DNA of 64,000 nt from assembly GCF_008831285.2 (NCBI RefSeq), contig NC_045138.2, positions 36,139,115 through 36,203,114 of the forward strand, written 5' to 3'. The notes under the pieces were generated by a model. The model was not told the DNA's origin, did not search any database, and saw only the letters and a program-made list of their open reading frames with translations. This DNA comes from Nymphaea colorata. Lineage: Eukaryota > Streptophyta > Magnoliopsida > Nymphaeales > Nymphaeaceae. The position numbers and the translations under genes are program-made. Below, one piece after another: positions 38,800 through 51,700 of this stretch (position 1 is its first letter; each line of letters begins with the position of its first letter).

Positions 38800-40600
38800 T
38801 TAAAGCAGATCAGATTAGGCCTCTGATATATATCAAAGGTTAAAAAAAAGTCAAATCCAACATCAAAGACCGAATCAGATTAGACCTTTAATTAATATAT
38901 CAGGTTCAAAGTTCATTCCAGCATCTAAACCGGGTCTGGTTAGACGTGTGATCCAGACCTTAGATTGAAGTGCGAAATCCAACACCTATGACCTATCGGA
39001 TTAGACCTTTGATCGAAACCTTAGATCTGAGTCCAACGCAACATTTAAATCAGATCAGATCAGATTTGACCTCTGATCTATACAAGAGATACAAAACTCC
39101 AATCCTTCATTTGAATTGGATCAGATCAGACCTCTGATCGAGATGATATGTTCAAAGTGTAAACCCAACATCTAAACCAAATTAGATCAAACCTCTGATC
39201 CATACTGTTGATCAAAAATTGAAAGCCGACACTTAAAATTGATCAGATTAGACCTCTGATCCTGTCCCTAAATTGAAAATCGAAATCCAACACTTAAAAC
39301 AGATCAGATTAGACCTCTTATTCAAACCTTATAACTTAAGTCCCCACTCCAACATTTAAACCAGATCAGATTAGACCTCTCATTTATACCATAGAAAACA
39401 AAATCAAATCCAACATAACAATTGGATTAGACCTCTTATCCACATATCATGTTCAATGTTCAAATCCAAAATCTAATCCGGATTAGATCAGACCTCTGAT
39501 CCGAACCCTAAATTGAAAAGCGAAATCCACCTAAAACCGATCATATTAGACCTCTGATCCAAACCATATATTCTAAGGCCAGTCCAACATTTAAATCAGA
39601 TTAGTTTTGACCTTTGATCTATATCAGAGAAATAAAAGTCAAATTCAACATCAAAACTAGGTCAGATTAGATGTCTGATCTAGAGTTAGTGTCACAGTAT
39701 AAATCCAACATCTAAACCAAATCAAATCAGACTTTTGATCTCAAACTGTTAATCGAAAATTGAAATCCGACTCTAGAAACCGATTAGATTAGACCTTTGA
39801 TCCAGGTCCTAAATCAAAAATCAAAATCCAATACCTAAAACTAATCATATTAGACCTCTGATCTATACGAGAGAAAAAAAATGTCAAATCCAACATCCAA
39901 GCTAGACGTCTAATCCATATATCAGGTTCAAGTTCAAATTCATCATCTAAACCGGATCAGGTTAGACCTCTGATCCAAACCCTAGATTGAAAAGCTAAAT
40001 CTAACACCTAAAACTGATTGGATTATACCTGTGATCGAAACCATAGATCCTTAGTCAAATCCAACATTTAAATCGGATCAGATTTGACCTCTGATCTATA
40101 CTAGATATCCATAAATCCAATCCAACATCTAAACCAGATCAGATTAGACCTCTTATCCAGACTCTAGATTGAAAAGCGAAATCCAACACCTAAAACCTAT
40201 CATATTAGAGACCTCTGATCGAAACCTATATCCTAAGTCCAATCCAACATTTAAATCAGATCAGACTAGACCTCTGATCTACACTGGGATACAAAAGTCA
40301 AATCCAACATTGAAAGCAGATCAGATTAGACCTCTAGATGTGAGGTTTCATAGTTCAAATCTAACTTGTAAACCATATTAGATTATGCCTCTGGTCTAGA
40401 TCCTATGTTTGAAATGTAAATCTAACATTTACAACGGATCAGATTAGACCCATGATCCAAATCTCAAATTCAAAACCCAAATTCTGCAAATAAACTAGAT
40501 CAGATTGTACATTTGATCCAAACTACAGACCTTAAATCTGAATTGAACACCAAATCTACGTCACATCAGACGTATGATCTAACCCACTTGATTGATGATC
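38800..40600. repeat. Diverged right flank of the satellite array
   Basis: Monomers remain recognisable (GATCAGATTAGACCTCTGATC-like cores every 60-70 bp), but the 16-mer order is lost and substitutions and indels are frequent. The last weak cores are near 40570. Such decayed edges around a uniform core are typical of satellites homogenised by unequal exchange. Confidence 0.85.
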
Positions 40601-42402
40601 AAATCTAAATATTGTTGTTCATCAAAATACTCATTGGATTATCTTTGATATTCGCGAAATCTTGTATAATGGTTTATGATATTGTTTTCTGATAACAAAT
40701 ATTGAGTGTGGGATTGCTTGTCCGAGAGGTCCTTTGGGAACGATTTTAGAAAAGGATATGTATATTGTATGAGCAATAGATGATATCAAATAGAAATTCA
40801 CTTGGACATGTGAAGTTGATTGATAGTTTGGTGAAAGTGTTTGCCTTAGTGATGGTACTTGACTCTTCTTTCTAAATAGGGGCACTATCTTGATGAAAAA
40901 TTTTGCTGGCTGATCTCTCTTCTTGTCTTTGACATTGTTCATCACCTTCGGAAGAGTGTTTTATGGATGGTTTGGCGAAAAGAACTATGATCTTTCGTTG
41001 GTTTTGACTCTTTAGAGATTACCTGCTTTGCTGAAAGAGCTTATGCTGAAGTTGCAGTTGGACTTGCTCGAGCTGATACCAAGTTGTTTCTCTCCATATA
41101 TTGGCATTCTTATGTGGCATGTCTATTAGTAGACATACTCTTTTGTCTTTGTCATTATTAAGGAGGCTCTACCCAGGAAAACTCCTTTTTGGCATTTTTT
41201 GCTTTACATAGTAGGCAGCGATTGAAATTGCTGTTGATCCTGCCCTAAAAGAGTGGAGGAAGACGGCTAGTAAAGTACGGCTTGAAAGTGGCCTTTGGTA
41301 GTTGGTGAAAGAAAAAAGTAAAAGATGAGTTTGACACGTCATTTCCAGCACTATGAAATGGTGGACAACTATTCAAACTTTCAAAGTATTATATTTTGTG
41401 ATTCAAACGCATACTGGACATGATCACGACTTGTTCTCTTTGACGAGAACCTAATGCTCCATGGAACACGTCTTCTAAGAACATATGCTCCAACGACTGA
41501 ATCTTACGAAACCCAATTTGTTCTTAACCTAATACCGTACCGATAGATGTCATAGTTCTTTTGGTAAAAGTCAGTTTTCAAATGCAATGAAATGTGCCTG
41601 GGTTTGTTTACTTGGACCTGCTTACAACTCCATCTATGGCACTCCACTTGTTTCGACATGTTTTGCTTGTCCTATTCTATACTTTTGCTTTCTATTTGTT
41701 CATTGGTTGGTGTCCTTGGGAATCTTTTTTTTTTTGTGACTTGAGGTCATTTAACATTTGCTGCCTTCATTTTGTTAATGGAGGCAAGATTTAATAAGAC
41801 CCACATTTTGAATTAGTTTCACCGAGGGGAACATGCACAACCAGGTCTGAAATGGATTTTTAGATCCATGCAGATTAATATTGAGTATTTTGTGAAACAG
41901 TTTCCTTCTTAGTAGGCCTATTCCTCTAAGGCCCCTTTCATGGCCCATCTTGATGGTTCTCTAATCTCTAGTTTTTGGGTGGAATGCTCACTGGCTCCCT
42001 TTAGCATGCGGCTTCGCATGTGATCGAGCGCCTTATCTTCATTCGGTTTTTGCCTCTCAACCTCATGGTCATGGCATATGCTTTAACTCTATAATGTGTT
42101 TCTGCTTCTTGTATGCCTCAACGGCCTCACCATGGCCTGTCAATGCTCTAGGGCATGGCCCCTTTTATTTTTTCTTAAATCTCTCTGTCACTCTCTCTAC
42201 CAAAGGTTGTCTACAATCTGGGCACAACCCCTCGTTTATTTTTCAAAGTCTCTCTCTCCCTCCCCCTCTCTATTGGAGCCCGTGGTTGTGGCTGCACCTG
42301 TGATGGCATGGTTTGCAAATACATAGGGGCATGTCCCCTCATTAAGGAGCTATTAATCCCCATTTGAAACTTGCATTTTTTTTTTCGGTTTACCATGTGA
42401 CC

Positions 42403-42870
42403 AGATGGCTGGAAATTGTGGGGATTGGCCATTGGGTTTTTGAAGGAGAATAGATGATCGTGGTACGCTGTAATGTGGGTAGGAGATGAAAATTATGCAG
42501 TGGTGATTCCGTGCACTTATTTTGAGTGTTTTAGTTGATTTGTTAGTCATGTACAACATCTGTGGTGCGTCTAATGTTCAGATGGTGAGCTTAGGTCTCT
42601 GCTGCAATTTCTCTTTGCACGGTAGAGTTGCAACTCTTTGTCCTTCCTTACTTGGGATTATATACTGAAGGGCTTATACTGCAAGTGATTCGAGCAAGTT
42701 GTAGACTATGATGCATTTCGTTTGAGCAGGTGTGCATGATTAAGTTTTACTTATTGTTTTCTATTACTGTTTTAGCTCAAACTTTTTGCCCGCTCCAAAT
42801 AGAGCACAATGGTAGCATGAGTAGCAGCAGCTTACTGCAACTTTCTTTTGCAGTATGACTGAACCAATGG
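42403..42870. repeat. Dispersed repeat, copy 1
   Basis: It shares a run of landmarks in the same order and orientation with 46719-47200: 'agatggctggaaattgtgg', 'ccgtgcacttatt', 'ttaggtctctgctgcaattt', 'aagtgattcgagcaagttg' and 'tgctccaa/gctccaaa...agagcacaatgg'. The copies are clearly diverged (many indels). Family not recognised. Confidence 0.65.
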
Positions 42871-44574
42871 AGCATATGTTTATATAGGCAAGGAAGACAT
42901 GAATGCTGCAGAAAATGAAGGCAATTCGTGATGGTAAATTTTTTGAGCAAATGTTTCCTAGCTCTATGCCTTAAAAGGATTATGTACATGTTTAGGGAAT
43001 ACACTGTTTAATTAAGCAATTTTTTTTTTCCTAAAGTGGGCAACTTGAGGATGACACGTCTATTAACTTATTTGATATGCCATATATGTGTCTTTGTAAT
43101 GCCTGTTGCATTCCTGTATATGTTTTCTGTAGTGCTTGTCAATGTTGTTATATGTACACTTCCTGTTGTGGGACTTCTATTCTCTTGCTATTGCTTTCTT
43201 GTGGAAAGCCGCCAAGTAATTCGCCTTCCACCTCATTATTACAACTGTTGAAGCTGACCTTATGGTTCCATTTCAATTGATAGGTCTTATCATGCTCTTT
43301 GAGGCTCTTCACTTCTGTCAGCACAGGGCATTGCATATGATTTTTCTGCTATGTATCTTAGTTGGCAAATTTATGTTACTTTGAGGAAATTTATTTTAAT
43401 TTGTCACAGCAGCATAGTAAAGTTGTTAACTAATTTTAGACTTGATAAATTACATGAAAGCTATCAAATTTGGTAGTCAGTCTGCAAAGAAGAGATATTA
43501 GAGTAGTTTGCAATTTTAGCAATTTGCATGATAACATCATGTGCATGTGCAGCATTATGCATGTATATTGCCATTAGGATATCTGTCTGTCAATAACCTG
43601 CTTTCATCTGCCTGTTTATCTTTGTTGGAGCATGCCTTTCACCAGTCTAGGATATCGTATATGAGAAGTTATGCAAACATGTTCAGAATTTAAACATCTT
43701 GTGATTTTTCTTAATGCACAAAAAAATTTTATCCATAGGCTGCATACTGTTCAAGTAATTTGAAGCAGTCGGTGCAAAAGGGATTGGCATTTGTTATAAA
43801 AAAATGTAACTTGTGCTGCCCTATCTTCTCTTCTTCAGTTGTTTTTCATGTTTTCCTGGAAATAAATAATTATAGTTGATGCAATTGTCATTGATATGTA
43901 TTAAGTGCAAGAAAGTAGTGGCCTTCAGAGCATATTACAGTATTTGAAAATTAGTAAGCACGAGACAAGTCTGTCTGTATAGCTTGTCTTCTTTCAAACC
44001 CTCATTTAAGGTGGAATTTAGATACCGGATTTGTGCCAAGCCACTATTGCATTTAATGTCCTCTTGTGTACCTCAACAAGGTGGGTCTATCAACGTTGTA
44101 ATGTTTCTGCTTTATAAGAGAAGGGGCTTTTCCACTCAATACGTGTTTCTCTTGATGGCTGAGATTTTTGTATTGTACATCTTCTTGCTTCATCAATTGG
44201 ATTGGTTGAATTGCTTATTGCGAGACTTTTGTCCACTAATATTTGTCAGCTTTAATATCAGTCCCTTTTAGGCCATTGGTTCAGTGTCAAGTATACTTGA
44301 TGGTCTCATGAAACTATGTTCAGAATTCTGCTGGATTCTTGGGCTTCATGAAAGTTGTTCATGCACGTCTGAATTGGAACACATTAGAGAGGTAATTGTA
44401 AGATTCATGGGTGGCTGAATCATTTTGCCTTTTTATCTGGACCTTGATTGACCAACCATTTTCATATGTCAAAATAAATAGGAAGGCATCAGTTGCATGA
44501 ACTAGTGTTTTTCACGATAAAAGCATCAAAATATTTGCAATAGAACTGCTTGGGTCGTCGGGGGAGATAGAAAA

Positions 44575-44599
44575 AGAGAGAGAGAGAGAGAGAGAGAGA
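44575..44599. repeat. (GA)n microsatellite
   Basis: About 12 GA dinucleotides preceded by an A-rich purine run. Confidence 0.93.
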
Positions 44600-44984
44600 A
44601 TGAGACTATTTGACAGTTTGAAAGGATGATCATGGTTTTCTTGTAACATGAGACCATCTGTTCAATGGTTTCTTCCCAAGAGGTTGATCTTGGTTTTACA
44701 GTTGGGCTTTTAGTTCTTTCAAGCCTTGCCTTGTCATAATTGGGACCTGAAGCCACTTGGATTTGGCTAGAGTCTGTCATTTAGTGATATTTTAATTGCC
44801 AAGATGATTTTGCATCCTTTAAAAAATTTACGAATCGACGTAAAAAATTTATTCTTTTACATGGAAAATGAGTTTCAGTTGATTAAAAATAGTGGCATAA
44901 AAATTGCTTTGCTTCGATATTTTTAAAATATTTTAAAATTGTCTTGTTTTAATTAAAATGGACTATGTTAATATATTTTTAACA

Positions 44985-45260
44985 TATTTTGGCAGTTTAA
45001 CTTGAACGTTCGGATTTGTCAAAACGGCATCTTCACCAAGCTAATTTACATACCGACCTTTATCGCGCTCATTTAAGAAAAAATTGACGGCCAAAAAGTA
45101 TGTGGAAGCCCACCGTAGGAAAAGGTAGGAATGGAAAGAAAATCGAGTAAACAGGGTGAGGTGATTACACCAGCGTTTTGAGACAACCGGTAAGTTACTA
45201 TTATGCAAAATAAAAAATAATTAATAATAGTATCAAAAGATATTTGAAGAAAACAATCTA
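44985..45260. repeat. Dispersed repeat related to 53215-53395
   Basis: The paired landmarks are 'ttttggcagtttaac', 'aagctaattt' and then 'gcaaaataaaaaataattaataat...agatatttgaagaaaac'. The matching segment at 53215-53395 keeps the same order with a shorter middle. Confidence 0.6.
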
Positions 45261-46718
45261 TATTCACTTGATTGATTTTAAGAGTTAAATGATAAGCGTA
45301 TAAATTCATATTGTCAGCTTATATTGGTGAAATTCATTGTTTGTAATTGCTTCTAAAAGTAAGTTGTTTAACCTTAATGCATGAATAAGTATATATCGAT
45401 TATGATTTTTCAAAAGTCTATCACTGAGGATTTTTGCTGAGGCATTAAATGTCGACGTTTCTTTTCATTTTTAATTTGTTTACGTATCGATCTTGGTCGC
45501 CTGATTTGAAAGGGCGATGGAAAGAATGGTTTGCGTTCCATGTCCCGCTGGTTGGCTGTAGCCCGGTCTGGACACCATGCACCGCCTCAAATTAGCAGAA
45601 ATGGCCACCGTCCTCTTTCTCCACCCACAGACCAGCGAAGGAATCTTCTGACATCCCACGGATAAATGATGGGGACTGCCGGACTGGTTCTTCACAAGAT
45701 ATTAAAGTACCTCCAAACGCTATTATTCGTAAGATGCACGACGTCAATGGAGGGTGGATTAGAAGTCCTCCAAGAAGGAGAAAAGATGGCAAGGGAGGAT
45801 TCTATTGTTGACTCTCCTCCATCTTTTCCAGTGGCATCCTTTTCCGCGTCGCTTTTGGAACATCACTCAAGGAAAAAGTAAATCTCAAGCGAAATTTTGA
45901 GCAGGCATTTTACAGTGGTTGGAGGTGACTTCCAAAAGTGCTGAAGTTTTGAAAATCTATACGTAGTTGCTGACTTTGAACAATATAAATGGCTTTGATA
46001 TATTCGATTATTAATATGATTTAGATTTTAGCTGACTGAATTTTATACTAGACAAAGTTGTTTTTAGAAAATTGGAGTCATTAAACATGGAATCCGACTA
46101 AGCTGAATTTGATAAAGGCTGGACTGAGCGGAACTAGAACAGATTATTAGTCTAATGTGATTGGGGATTGGTCTTCCTGCTTACCTGGAGTATGTTCTTG
46201 CTAAAAGATTAAAAGTGCTTTTGTGAAATATTCTTTTTTACGCCCTTGATATTTCTTCAAAAGTTGAGTGGTTTGCTTTTTATTTTTTCTTCCTGTGCAG
46301 GTGATCAGAATAGCAAGGGGCAATGGAAGTGAACTGTAGAAACTTTGACCAGAAAATTTACAAAGATTTAGGAAAAGGTTTGTAGATGATGTGTGTGGAG
46401 GACAAGTCGGTCAACCATAACTTGAGGAAATGCTCATGATGGATAGCACAGGAAACTTAGCTCAAGGAAGTGTTCCTGTTGTTCTATACTTGAAACTTGC
46501 ATGGCATAGGTGGTCAGCTTGAGTGGTGTACTGTGTACATTCTTGTGGATGTTTTTTTGGACCGCAAATTATCATACATGAAATTATGAAACTCAAGTTG
46601 AAAGGTGTATCATAAGACAACTCAAGTCTCGAAGCATCTCTAAACCATGGTGGTAGAGAAAGACGGTGGTCTACCCCTCCAGTCTGCTCACTCTTTTTTT
46701 GCAATTTTGTTAGTAAGA

Positions 46719-47200
46719 AGATGCCTGAAAATTGTGGAGATTGGCCGTTCTGTTAAGTTGTAGTTTTGGTAGGTCTGGAACTGGTGAGCCCGTGCACTTA
46801 TTTCCAGTGTTTAATTTGATCTGTTAGTCATAAACAACGTATACAGGTGCATGTTGGACCGACCCACGCCTCACCTGCACAGGTACCTTTCCTCCTCCAT
46901 GGCCTTATGTCTGTCCCTTATTCGGCAAAAAAGGTCGTTGACTTGATGACCTTAGGTCTCTGCTGCAATTTCTCTTTTCATGTTAAAGTTGCAGTTGTGT
47001 GTGGTTTCTTACTTGCGGATTTACTAAACTCTTATACTAGAAGTGATTCGAGCAAGTTGCTGCCTTTCCTTTGAGCAGGTGTGCACGATTGAGGTTTATT
47101 TATTAACTTCAGCTTTAGCTTTTTAAATGCTCCAAGCAGAGCACGATGGCAGCAGAGTACTGGTGGCTTTATTGCAGCTTCTTTTCGCAGGTTATGACTA
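46719..47200. repeat. Dispersed repeat, copy 2
   Basis: Direct-orientation partner of 42403-42870, about 4.3 kb away. TG...CA ends or flanking duplications that would mark LTRs were not found, so it is annotated only as a duplication. Confidence 0.65.
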
Positions 47201-48379
47201 ACAATACAGCTCTTTAGACAGGCAACTATAGTTGGCAAACCTATATGATTCGAAGATCACCATGTCAAAGAGTTGACATAGTAACTCGTCCGGGATAAGT
47301 AGTAAAATCTTATTTCTTCGAATAAGGTTCTGGAATTGCATTTCAGAATTTGTATCCGGGGATTTCATTTCATGGTCTTCAGACTGACCCTTAGGTAAAA
47401 TCGAATTGAATGCAGTTTGGAGCGGGCGAAATGTTTAAGATTCTCTTGATAGGTTTTACAGGGTTCCATTCTGGATTTCTGCGGGAATAAAATTAGGTTC
47501 TTTTTCTAATTTTTAGCATGCTCGAAAATAGGTCTGTCAATACAATTTTAGGGAACTGGTTATATACTGATCTTTTATTTTTCGGTTCCGCAAATTCAGG
47601 AAATGGAGGAATTGAGAAAACGAAATGGATATTCAAATAATCAATTGGTTACCCCGATTATCCTAGTTTTATATCTCATGTTTCGTTACACAGTCACTTA
47701 TTCGTAAAAAACAAACGACGCAGGATAACGATAGTCTTACTTTGTTATCGCTTCATAAATACTTATCTCTTTTCTTACGGACCTCAATTCTTTTTTTCTT
47801 TCACCGCAGATAAACTGGAATGTGGAATCGCTGATAACCAACCACTAAGGTTGTGTTTGTTGGACTGATGCCTGTGGTGACCTCAAATTCATGGAATTAT
47901 GGTGGACTGCTTCCCTCTTCCTACTCAATCCAAGCTTTAATCCTTGGTTTTCAACATAAAGCAATGCTATTGAGATCCTTAATTTGTTTAAACTGCGGAT
48001 CTCCTAAAACACACATTTTTATGCAGTTTAGGTTCAAGACAATCAAATGATTATCAAGGCCGAATAATAGGTGACTAAACCTAGGTTTTGCTCATGTTTG
48101 CTTCTTTAATTAAAATAACAAAATGATAGAAATTTTGACAAAATCATCGAAGCATACGTTTTCGATTTTATAGTTGATAGAAAAAGTGGTAATAATTTTT
48201 TTGTTTCATATATGTGTATAGAAGAGTATAAATTTTTTTTGTGCGCATTAGAAAGGAGTGAATAGACTCTAACCGTGGATGGCGCAGCTGTGTGGGAGTC
48301 TGCGTCTTTTAATATCTTATGGACTGAAAGATGGTGGAGCAGCCAAATGAAGAACTGTTGGCGTGGATGCTGATGCAGA

Positions 48380-48650
48380 AGTCATCATCAGTGGTGGACA
48401 GCATCTGTTGTGTGGGAAGAAGTGTTGCGCATCTAAACGTTAGTAGAATTATTTTTGGTAATCGTGGTGTGGTTGTTGTCTGAACGGAAATCTGCTGTGT
48501 GGGAAGAAGCGTTGTCCATCTACACGTGAGTGAATTTATTTTGTAGTCGTGGAGTGGCTGTCAGCTGTGGACAGCAACCTGTTGTGTATTTTGTAGTCGT
48601 GGAGTCGCTGTCAGCCGTGGACAACAACCTACTGTGTGGTTATTTATATT
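48380..48650. repeat. Degenerate short tandem repeats upstream of the Copia gag
   Basis: A 50-bp unit starting TTGTAGTCGTGGAGT occurs at 48541 and again at 48591. An overlapping motif 'ctgttgtgtgggaagaagtgttg...catcta' appears at about 48405 and 48492 and in part at 48657. This may be remains of a repeat-rich 5' LTR or leader of the element that follows, but LTR ends are not definable. Confidence 0.6.
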
Positions 48651-48788
48651 TTATTTGGAAGAAGTGCTGCTCATCTACACAAATTTTTTTTTTTTTTTTC
48701 TGTGGTGCTAGTCCTTGTTTTTTTCCTGATCAGCCTTATTCTGCTCTATATATTCTCTTTCGGTTGAACTATTGTGGACAGATTTATA

Positions 48789-51700
48789 ATGGCTGAAAAT
48801 CCCAAACCTGATTTCTCTCATGAGTTTAAAATTAGAGGCAATCCATTCTCATACGGTTCTACAGTTAAATTGGATGGTCTTAATTATGAAATCTAGTCGA
48901 TATCATTCATGATGTCAGTCATTGGACATCGAAAAAAATATTTACTTGAGGAAGATGAACCAGTTATCAAGACTGGAAAGTATGCTTCATGGGAAGAGGA
49001 TAACAGCATGGTTACTTGGATCATGAATAGTGTGGACTCTTCTATTTCTCCTACCATTGCCTATTATACTACTGCTAAAGAGATGTAAGATTTTTTACGT
49101 GAAACTTATTCACATGACAAGAATATGGGCAAAGTATTCTAGGTAGAGGAAGAACTATACAAACTACAACAGGGTGATATGAGTTTCCCCCAATATTTTG
49201 CAGCAGTCGATGTCACTTTTGAGCGACTAAAATTCCTTCGGCCTCCATATACGTCGTGCTATAAGACTCATTATGAGTATGGTTTCCAAGTTTTTGGCAG
49301 GTCTTTCTCCATAATATTCAGTGGCAAAGGCACAGATGCTCACTGGGAGTGATATCCCTGGTTTGGCAGAGGCATATAATAGGATAAGTCGTCTGGCAGT
49401 TACTCTACCTCAGTCTGTCAGTGACACACCCACATCAGCATTGGCTGCATCTAATGGGCATGGGTCAAGTTCTTCTTCTGTCTCTAGAGGAAGAGGCACA
49501 TGTAGGGGGTTCGGAGGACGTGGCAAATTTCACTATACCCATTGTGGACAGGTGCTGGGATATCTAGGAGGCTCACAGGGAAGAGGGTCTAAGACTCCCA
49601 CAGGTAGAGGTACTTCATCTTGAGTTCCTACGGGACTGGCTCAAGTAGTAGCTATTGGAGAGAATCAATCTACATTTGAGTCTTTCTCTCTTAGCCTGAA
49701 TAAGGCAGAGTATGAGCATATATTATCTCAAAGAGCTGCTTCATCTTCCACATTAGTCTCTGCCTCGTCTAGAATAGTTGGTTCTGCTCTTTCTTTTGTT
49801 TCACACGACCCAGGTACAATTTGGATGATTGATTCAGGTGCCTTGAGGCATTTTTGTAGTCGGCCGCATTTGTTCTCTTCACTGACCAAGTTTGATCGGC
49901 TACGGTTTGTTAAATTAGCCGATGGCAGGTTTTCTCCCATTATGGGAAGTGGTCATGTTAAAATCTCTCCATTATTAAGTTTATCAAATGTTTTATATAT
50001 TCCAGAGTTTCCTACAAACCTATTGTCAGTACAGCAGCTAACATCTAGTTTGTCATGTAAAGTCATGTTTGACTCTAATTCTTGTACATTTCAGGACTTA
50101 CAAACTGAGAAGATAATTGGTGGAGGTCATGAGCAAGGGGGAGTCTACCTTTTGTCGACATCTGTGGATTCTGCAGCTATTTCTATGTCTCAAAAACCCA
50201 CTCCATATCAATGGCACCTGCGGTTGGGTCATCCTTCTCCACCGACGTTGCGTCATGTTCTTCCCAATATGTCTATGTTTGACACCTTTGAGTGTGAAGC
50301 TTGTCAACTTGGCAAACACACTCGAAGTAGTTTTCCTTCAAGTGTGAGTCCATCCAGTCAGAGTCTTTTTGATCTTCTTCATGTTGATGTGTGGAAGCCT
50401 AGTCGGGTTGCTAGTAGGTCTAAGTTTCGTTATTACTTAGTCATTGTTGATGATTATTGTAGAGTCAGTTGGGTATTTTTGTTGAAAGAGAGGTCTGATG
50501 TCATATGTATTCTCAAAAATTTCATTCTAGAAATAAAGACTCAATTTTCTTCTACTGTCAAATGCATTCGCACTGATAATGCCTTAGAGTTTAAAGCGTC
50601 CAACTTAATGCAATTTTACCACAATCATGGTATTCGACAACAGTTTACATGTCCTCACACGTCCCAACAAAATGGGGTTGCTGGGAGAAAACATTGCCAA
50701 CTTCTAGGCATGGCTTGTACTCTTATGTTGCACTCTCATCTCTCTATGGGTTTTTGGGGAGATGTCATACTTACTGCTTGTTACCTGATCAATCGTTTAC
50801 CATCCTCAGCTATTCAAAATGAAATTTCCATCCAAAGAACGTTTTCCAATCGACCATTATTTCACCTTCCTCCAAAGGTGTTTAGTTGTACTTGTTTTGT
50901 TCATGTTCTAGGCACACACAGGGATAAACTTGCAGCTCAGCCCATCAAGTGTGTTTTCATTGGCTATCCTTCTCATAAAAAAGGCTACAAATGTTTTGAT
51001 CCCTTAACTCATAAGGAATTTATGAGTGCGGATGTTACCTTTTTTGAGTCTCAACCTTATTACATTTCCTCTTGTCCTCCACAACAGGTGTCACCTTTCG
51101 TTCCTCTTCCCATTCCTCCCATCCCATTGGAGTCGGTTCCTTCTCACCTTGAGTCTGTGTCTCCCCCTAATAGTCGCTTTACATATCCTCCGCAGACTTA
51201 TATCCGTCGACATAAGGCTCCCACTGTCTCTCCACCAATGTCTCCTCAGGAGGTAAGCTCTCATGAAAACCTATATTATGCCACCCATGGCTCTGATGGG
51301 GCTGATGACCTTCCCATAGCTCTTCGCAAATGCAAACGATAGTGTACTCTTGATCCTATATCTCAGTTTATTTCTACTGATCATATTGGTGGTAGCCTGC
51401 AACAGTTCGTGTCAGTCTTGTCAGTGCACTCTGTTCCCTCTAGTCACCAACAGGTAGTACTTGACCCGAAGTGGCGGCAAGCTATGCAAGATGAGATGGA
51501 GACTCTACTACAACGAGGGACATGGGACTTGGTTGATCTTCCATCTGGTTGTGATGTCGTTGGCTCCAAATGGGTTTTCACCATCAAGTATTTATCCAAT
51601 GGCTTAGTGGAATGCTACAAAGCTCGTCTTGTAACCAAAAGGTATACACAAACATATAGTGTTGATTTCTTTTAGACTTTCTCGCCTGTAGCTAGGATGG

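Larger units (their letters stand above)
28708..40600. repeat. 12-kb satellite array, ~61-bp monomer with higher-order structure
   Basis: Roughly 190 monomers lie head to tail. Successive monomer starts measured by eye at 29291, 29352, 29413, 29473, 29536, 29597, 29658, 29719 and 29780 give a period of 60-63, usually 61. The consensus is roughly GATCAGATTAGACCTCTGATC, then a variable AT-rich spacer, then a conserved ATCCAACATCTAAACCG-like end. The core has arms GATCAGA and TCTGATC around the 7-base loop TTAGACC. Sixteen non-identical monomers form a higher-order unit of about 983 bp. The array is bounded on the left by gag sequence and fades on the right into unique DNA near 40.6 kb. Because 61 is not a multiple of 3, the frame shifts every monomer and no ORF persists. 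It does not resemble the plant telomere (TTTAGGG) or any rDNA. Confidence 0.95.
40601..48250. other. Non-coding interval with dispersed duplications
   Basis: No ORF here is convincing; the longest are under about 105 codons and resemble nothing. The interval contains one member of each of two dispersed duplications (42403-42870 paired with 46719-47200; 44985-45260 paired with 53215-53395), a (GA)n tract at 44575-44599, and otherwise AT-rich unique DNA. Intron-like sequence of an unseen gene cannot be ruled out. Confidence 0.45.

Noticed and set aside
40169-40381. 70-codon ORF with repeated SNPT-KSDQ-RPL words
   Set aside because: It is a translation of three satellite monomers that happen to lack stops; the 61-bp period shifts frame each unit.
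28708-40600. CRISPR-like array (regular repeats with variable spacers)
   Set aside because: The whole 61-bp monomer is homologous between units, 'spacers' are diverged copies of one another, and the setting is a plant nuclear genome.
28708-40600. Telomeric or interstitial telomere repeat
   Set aside because: TTAGACC in the dyad loop resembles but is not the plant telomere unit TTTAGGG, and it occurs once per 61 bp.
48250-48788. Defined 5' LTR and tRNA primer site for the Copia element
   Set aside because: Short tandem repeats are present but no TG...CA ends, no matching 3' LTR and no convincing tRNA-complementary site were seen.
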